Positions 61,714 through 64,000 of a DNA stretch of 64,000 nt are shown one piece after another. Location: assembly GCA_002104985.1 (NCBI GenBank), contig MCGO01000005.1:682001-746000 (forward strand), read 5' to 3'. Both the position numbers and the translations under genes were made by a program. Origin of the DNA: Rhizoclosmatium globosum (Eukaryota; Chytridiomycota; Chytridiomycetes; Chytridiales; Chytriomycetaceae). Position 1 is the stretch's first letter, and each line of letters starts with the position of its first letter. The notes under the pieces are model-generated. The model did no database searches and had not been told where the DNA came from. It saw nothing but the letters and a program-made list of their open reading frames with translations.

Positions 61714-64000
61714 TTATTTCTTACTCATACTTTTTCCCGCCTTCTCAATCATGGTGGCAACCAACCCAGTCCAACCAGTCTGATGCGAAGCACCCAACCC
61801 CTTCCCATTCTCACAGTTGAAGTATTCGTAAAACAGAACAAGATCCTTGAAATTCGGATCATTGTCGAATTTCGAGTCACCGCCATTCACTGCTCTCTTT
61901 CCATCCGAAGATCTCACAAACATTCTGATGATGCGTCTCATAATTTCATCGGCGATGGAATCAAGTGTCTGTAACTGATCTGGTTGGTTTGAAGGACAGG
62001 GAACAAGAAACTCTGGGCCATAGTAGTAATGAAATCTTTGCAACGACTGAATCAAAAGATATGTCGTTGACAACCAAATGGGGCCTCTCCAGTTACTATT
62101 TCCTCCAAAAAGTCCAGAGTTACTCTCAGCGGGCAAGAAATCGACACGATGAGCTTGGTCTCCCACGTAATAGACATATGGTTGATTCTTGTGAAACTTG
62201 GACAAACTTCTGATTCCATAAGGCGACAAGAACTCTTCTTCATCAAGCATATGGCCTAAAATTCTAACCAGGCGATCCTTTGGAACCAACGCCAAGAGAA
62301 TGCGTTCTCCCTTGTTAGGGTCGTTGATTTTTACCACATTTCGTTTGGTGAAGTCAAAGTTCTCAAAGAACCAAGTCATACGACGTTTGAAGTCAGGACA
62401 TTGATTGATTACAGACGGTTCCAGGACGAGGACGGCATACAAAGGAATTAATCCGACAAGAGACCTGACTTTCAGCGGGACAGTTCGAGAGTCAGGAAAC
62501 ACAAGGTTATCGTACTAAGGATGGATTAAGAACAATATCACTTCATCATTTCCTCACATAGAACCCGTCTTCCTCATTCCACAAAGAAGAATCAACGCCG
62601 TCGTCATTTTCCCAAGACAATGCATCCGAAATGCTGCAAATAAAAGTTATTCAATCAGCTAACCGCCTTTTTTAAACTTACTACAGGAAGTGTTCAAAGA
62701 ACTTGGACGCGATATCTTCGTATGACCGATTTGTAGGAGCCAGTTCCAATGCAATTTCCAACCTTTCAAAGAATCAGAAATCCTTTACCAACACATTAGA
62801 TTCAACTCACATTGTCAACGAAAAGAACGCCATCCATCCTGTTCCATCTGCTTGCCTCAATCTTCCACCAGTCGGCAACCCTTCACTGCGATTAAACACT
62901 GCAATATTATCCAACCCCAAAAACCCTCCCTGGAACATATTGTTTCCATCTTCATCCTTTCGATTCACCCACCACGTAAAGTTCAACAACAGTTTCTGGA
63001 AAATTCGTTCAAGAAACAGGCGGTCCTCTACTCCAGTGTTGTGTTTCTCTGTCTTGTAGATTTTAAGCGCAGCCCAAGCGTGGACTGGTGGGTTGACGTC
63101 GGAAAAGTTCCATTCGTAAGCTGGGAGTTGGCCGTTTGGGTGTAGGTACCATTCTCTCGTCATGAGTGTGAGTTGTTTCTTGGCGAACCAAGGATCGACT
63201 GTATCAAAAATGAAAGCATCAGAAAAAAGGACGGAATCACACAATATCCAAACACGTACTTTGTGCAAATGTGACAGCATGAAACGCAGTATCCCAACAT
63301 GCAAAGAACGGATACTCCCATTTGTCCGGCATGGACAAAATGTCATCGACATGTAAATGTTTCCAATCATGATTTCTCGCCTTTTTTCTTTCCGCTGGAG
63401 GTTTCACCTGACCGGCGTCACCTTCCAACCATTCCTTAACCGCAAAGTGGTAAAACTGCTTGCTCCACAACATTCCCGCGAAAGCTTGTCTTTGCACCGC
63501 ACGAAGTTCGTCAGAGACTGGTTGCGGTAAGGTTGGACAGATGGCTGGATGAAACACGTTGTTGTAGAATTGATCAGCTTCTGCTTTACGTGCCTTGAAG
63601 CAGGCGTCAAAGGATGGCCCGAAAAATGATGGATTGCCTTCGAGTTCGATTTCGGTGGTCATTCGGAGACGGATTTTGATTGAAGACTTGGAAGGAACTG
63701 TTGCTTTGTACCAAATAGCAGCTTTTGTTCCATGCGTTTGACAAACGGCAGACTTGTCATTATGTACGACACGGTCATTGATTCCGTCCTATAATTGTCC
63801 ACTTAGTACATATGTGAGAGTGAATAAAAGTAATCCCACTTTGCAGTACACGCTCTTGTTGGGAACTCCATACAACTTCTCAAGGTTCGTCTCATTCTCA
63901 GTAAAAATCGCAACAGGCTTCTCAAAACCAGCATCATTCTCGAATCCAGCTTCAATTGCATCACAATGCAAAAACATTTTGAGTTTGTTGTGGAACGTCT
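61714..64000 (-). CDS. GH63-type glycosidase, 5' end beyond the window
   Basis: Exons from the 3' end: 62514-61714, 62633-62558, 62762-62682, 63198-62811, 63788-63260 and from 63840 past 64000. Hallmarks include [51 protein letters not shown], the region [20 protein letters not shown], and [15 protein letters not shown] near the end. The Trp-Asp and Glu-rich (alpha/alpha)6 barrel pattern is that of GH63, which includes ER glucosidase I and a related family of uncertain substrate found in fungi and bacteria. No signal peptide can be judged because the start is missing. Start and the N-terminal half of the domain are outside the window. Confidence 0.85.

Overview
The window is gene-dense nuclear DNA from a eukaryote. 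Most introns are 40-90 nt, begin GTAAGT, GTATGT or GTGAGT, and often carry a CTAAC-like branch point. Intergenic gaps are often under 100 nt. A Zn2Cys6 regulator, a single-finger GATA factor and fungal-type housekeeping genes point to a fungus. DRC11/IQCA1, a dynein regulatory complex subunit of motile flagella, together with Gemin6, MHF1, CSA/ERCC8 and makorin homologues, points to a flagellated early-diverging fungus, most likely a chytrid. That assignment is inference from gene content. I rebuilt spliced models by hand, checking phase across introns and that exon lengths sum to multiples of three; exon edges should be read as good to a few bases.

Layout. 1-3.6 kb: 3' part of DRC11 and an unassigned multi-exon gene. 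3.6-7.4 kb: three tandem minus-strand paralogues, each a CAP/SCP domain fused to a five-repeat propeller-like domain. 7.6-11.4 kb: APC3/CDC27 and CSA/ERCC8 head to head, 34 nt between start codons. 11.8-14.4 kb: an unknown serine-rich protein and signal peptide peptidase. 15-18.3 kb: CDC48 and a small secreted protein. 18.5-23.6 kb: GCN5, makorin and a SAP30BP-like gene. 23.8-28.1 kb: a Zn2Cys6 factor with frame breaks, a polytopic membrane protein and a basic nuclear-type protein. 28.1-34.3 kb: NOP16, MHF1/CENP-S, a four-CBS protein, NIF3, a single-pass membrane protein and MED22. 35.3-41.9 kb: beta-adaptin, a Q/P/RGG-rich protein and a secreted discoidin-like protein. 42.4-50.1 kb: WDR89, a Qa-SNARE, a putative mitochondrial protein, Gemin6, HSP90 and a GATA factor. 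50.5-59 kb: a large protein with RNA polymerase II CTD-like heptads, an unknown protein, MAT2B and an unusual calpain. 59.4-64 kb: three tRNA genes, a Tyr-rich secreted protein and a GH63-type glycosidase running off the end.

Most genes are scattered housekeeping functions: cell cycle and proteolysis (APC3, CDC48, calpain), transcription and chromatin (GCN5, MED22, GATA, Zn2Cys6), DNA repair (CSA, MHF1), trafficking (beta-adaptin, Qa-SNARE) and RNA processing (NOP16, Gemin6, SAP30BP). There is no operon-like logic, but several pairs share a very short divergent promoter or nearly overlapping 3' ends. I saw no transposon, CRISPR array or viral gene.

The best candidates for undescribed biology are the CAP-propeller triplet, the CTD-mimic protein at 50.5-53.9 kb, and the calpain that joins two ubiquitin-binding-motif-like helices, a GRF zinc finger and a calpain core.
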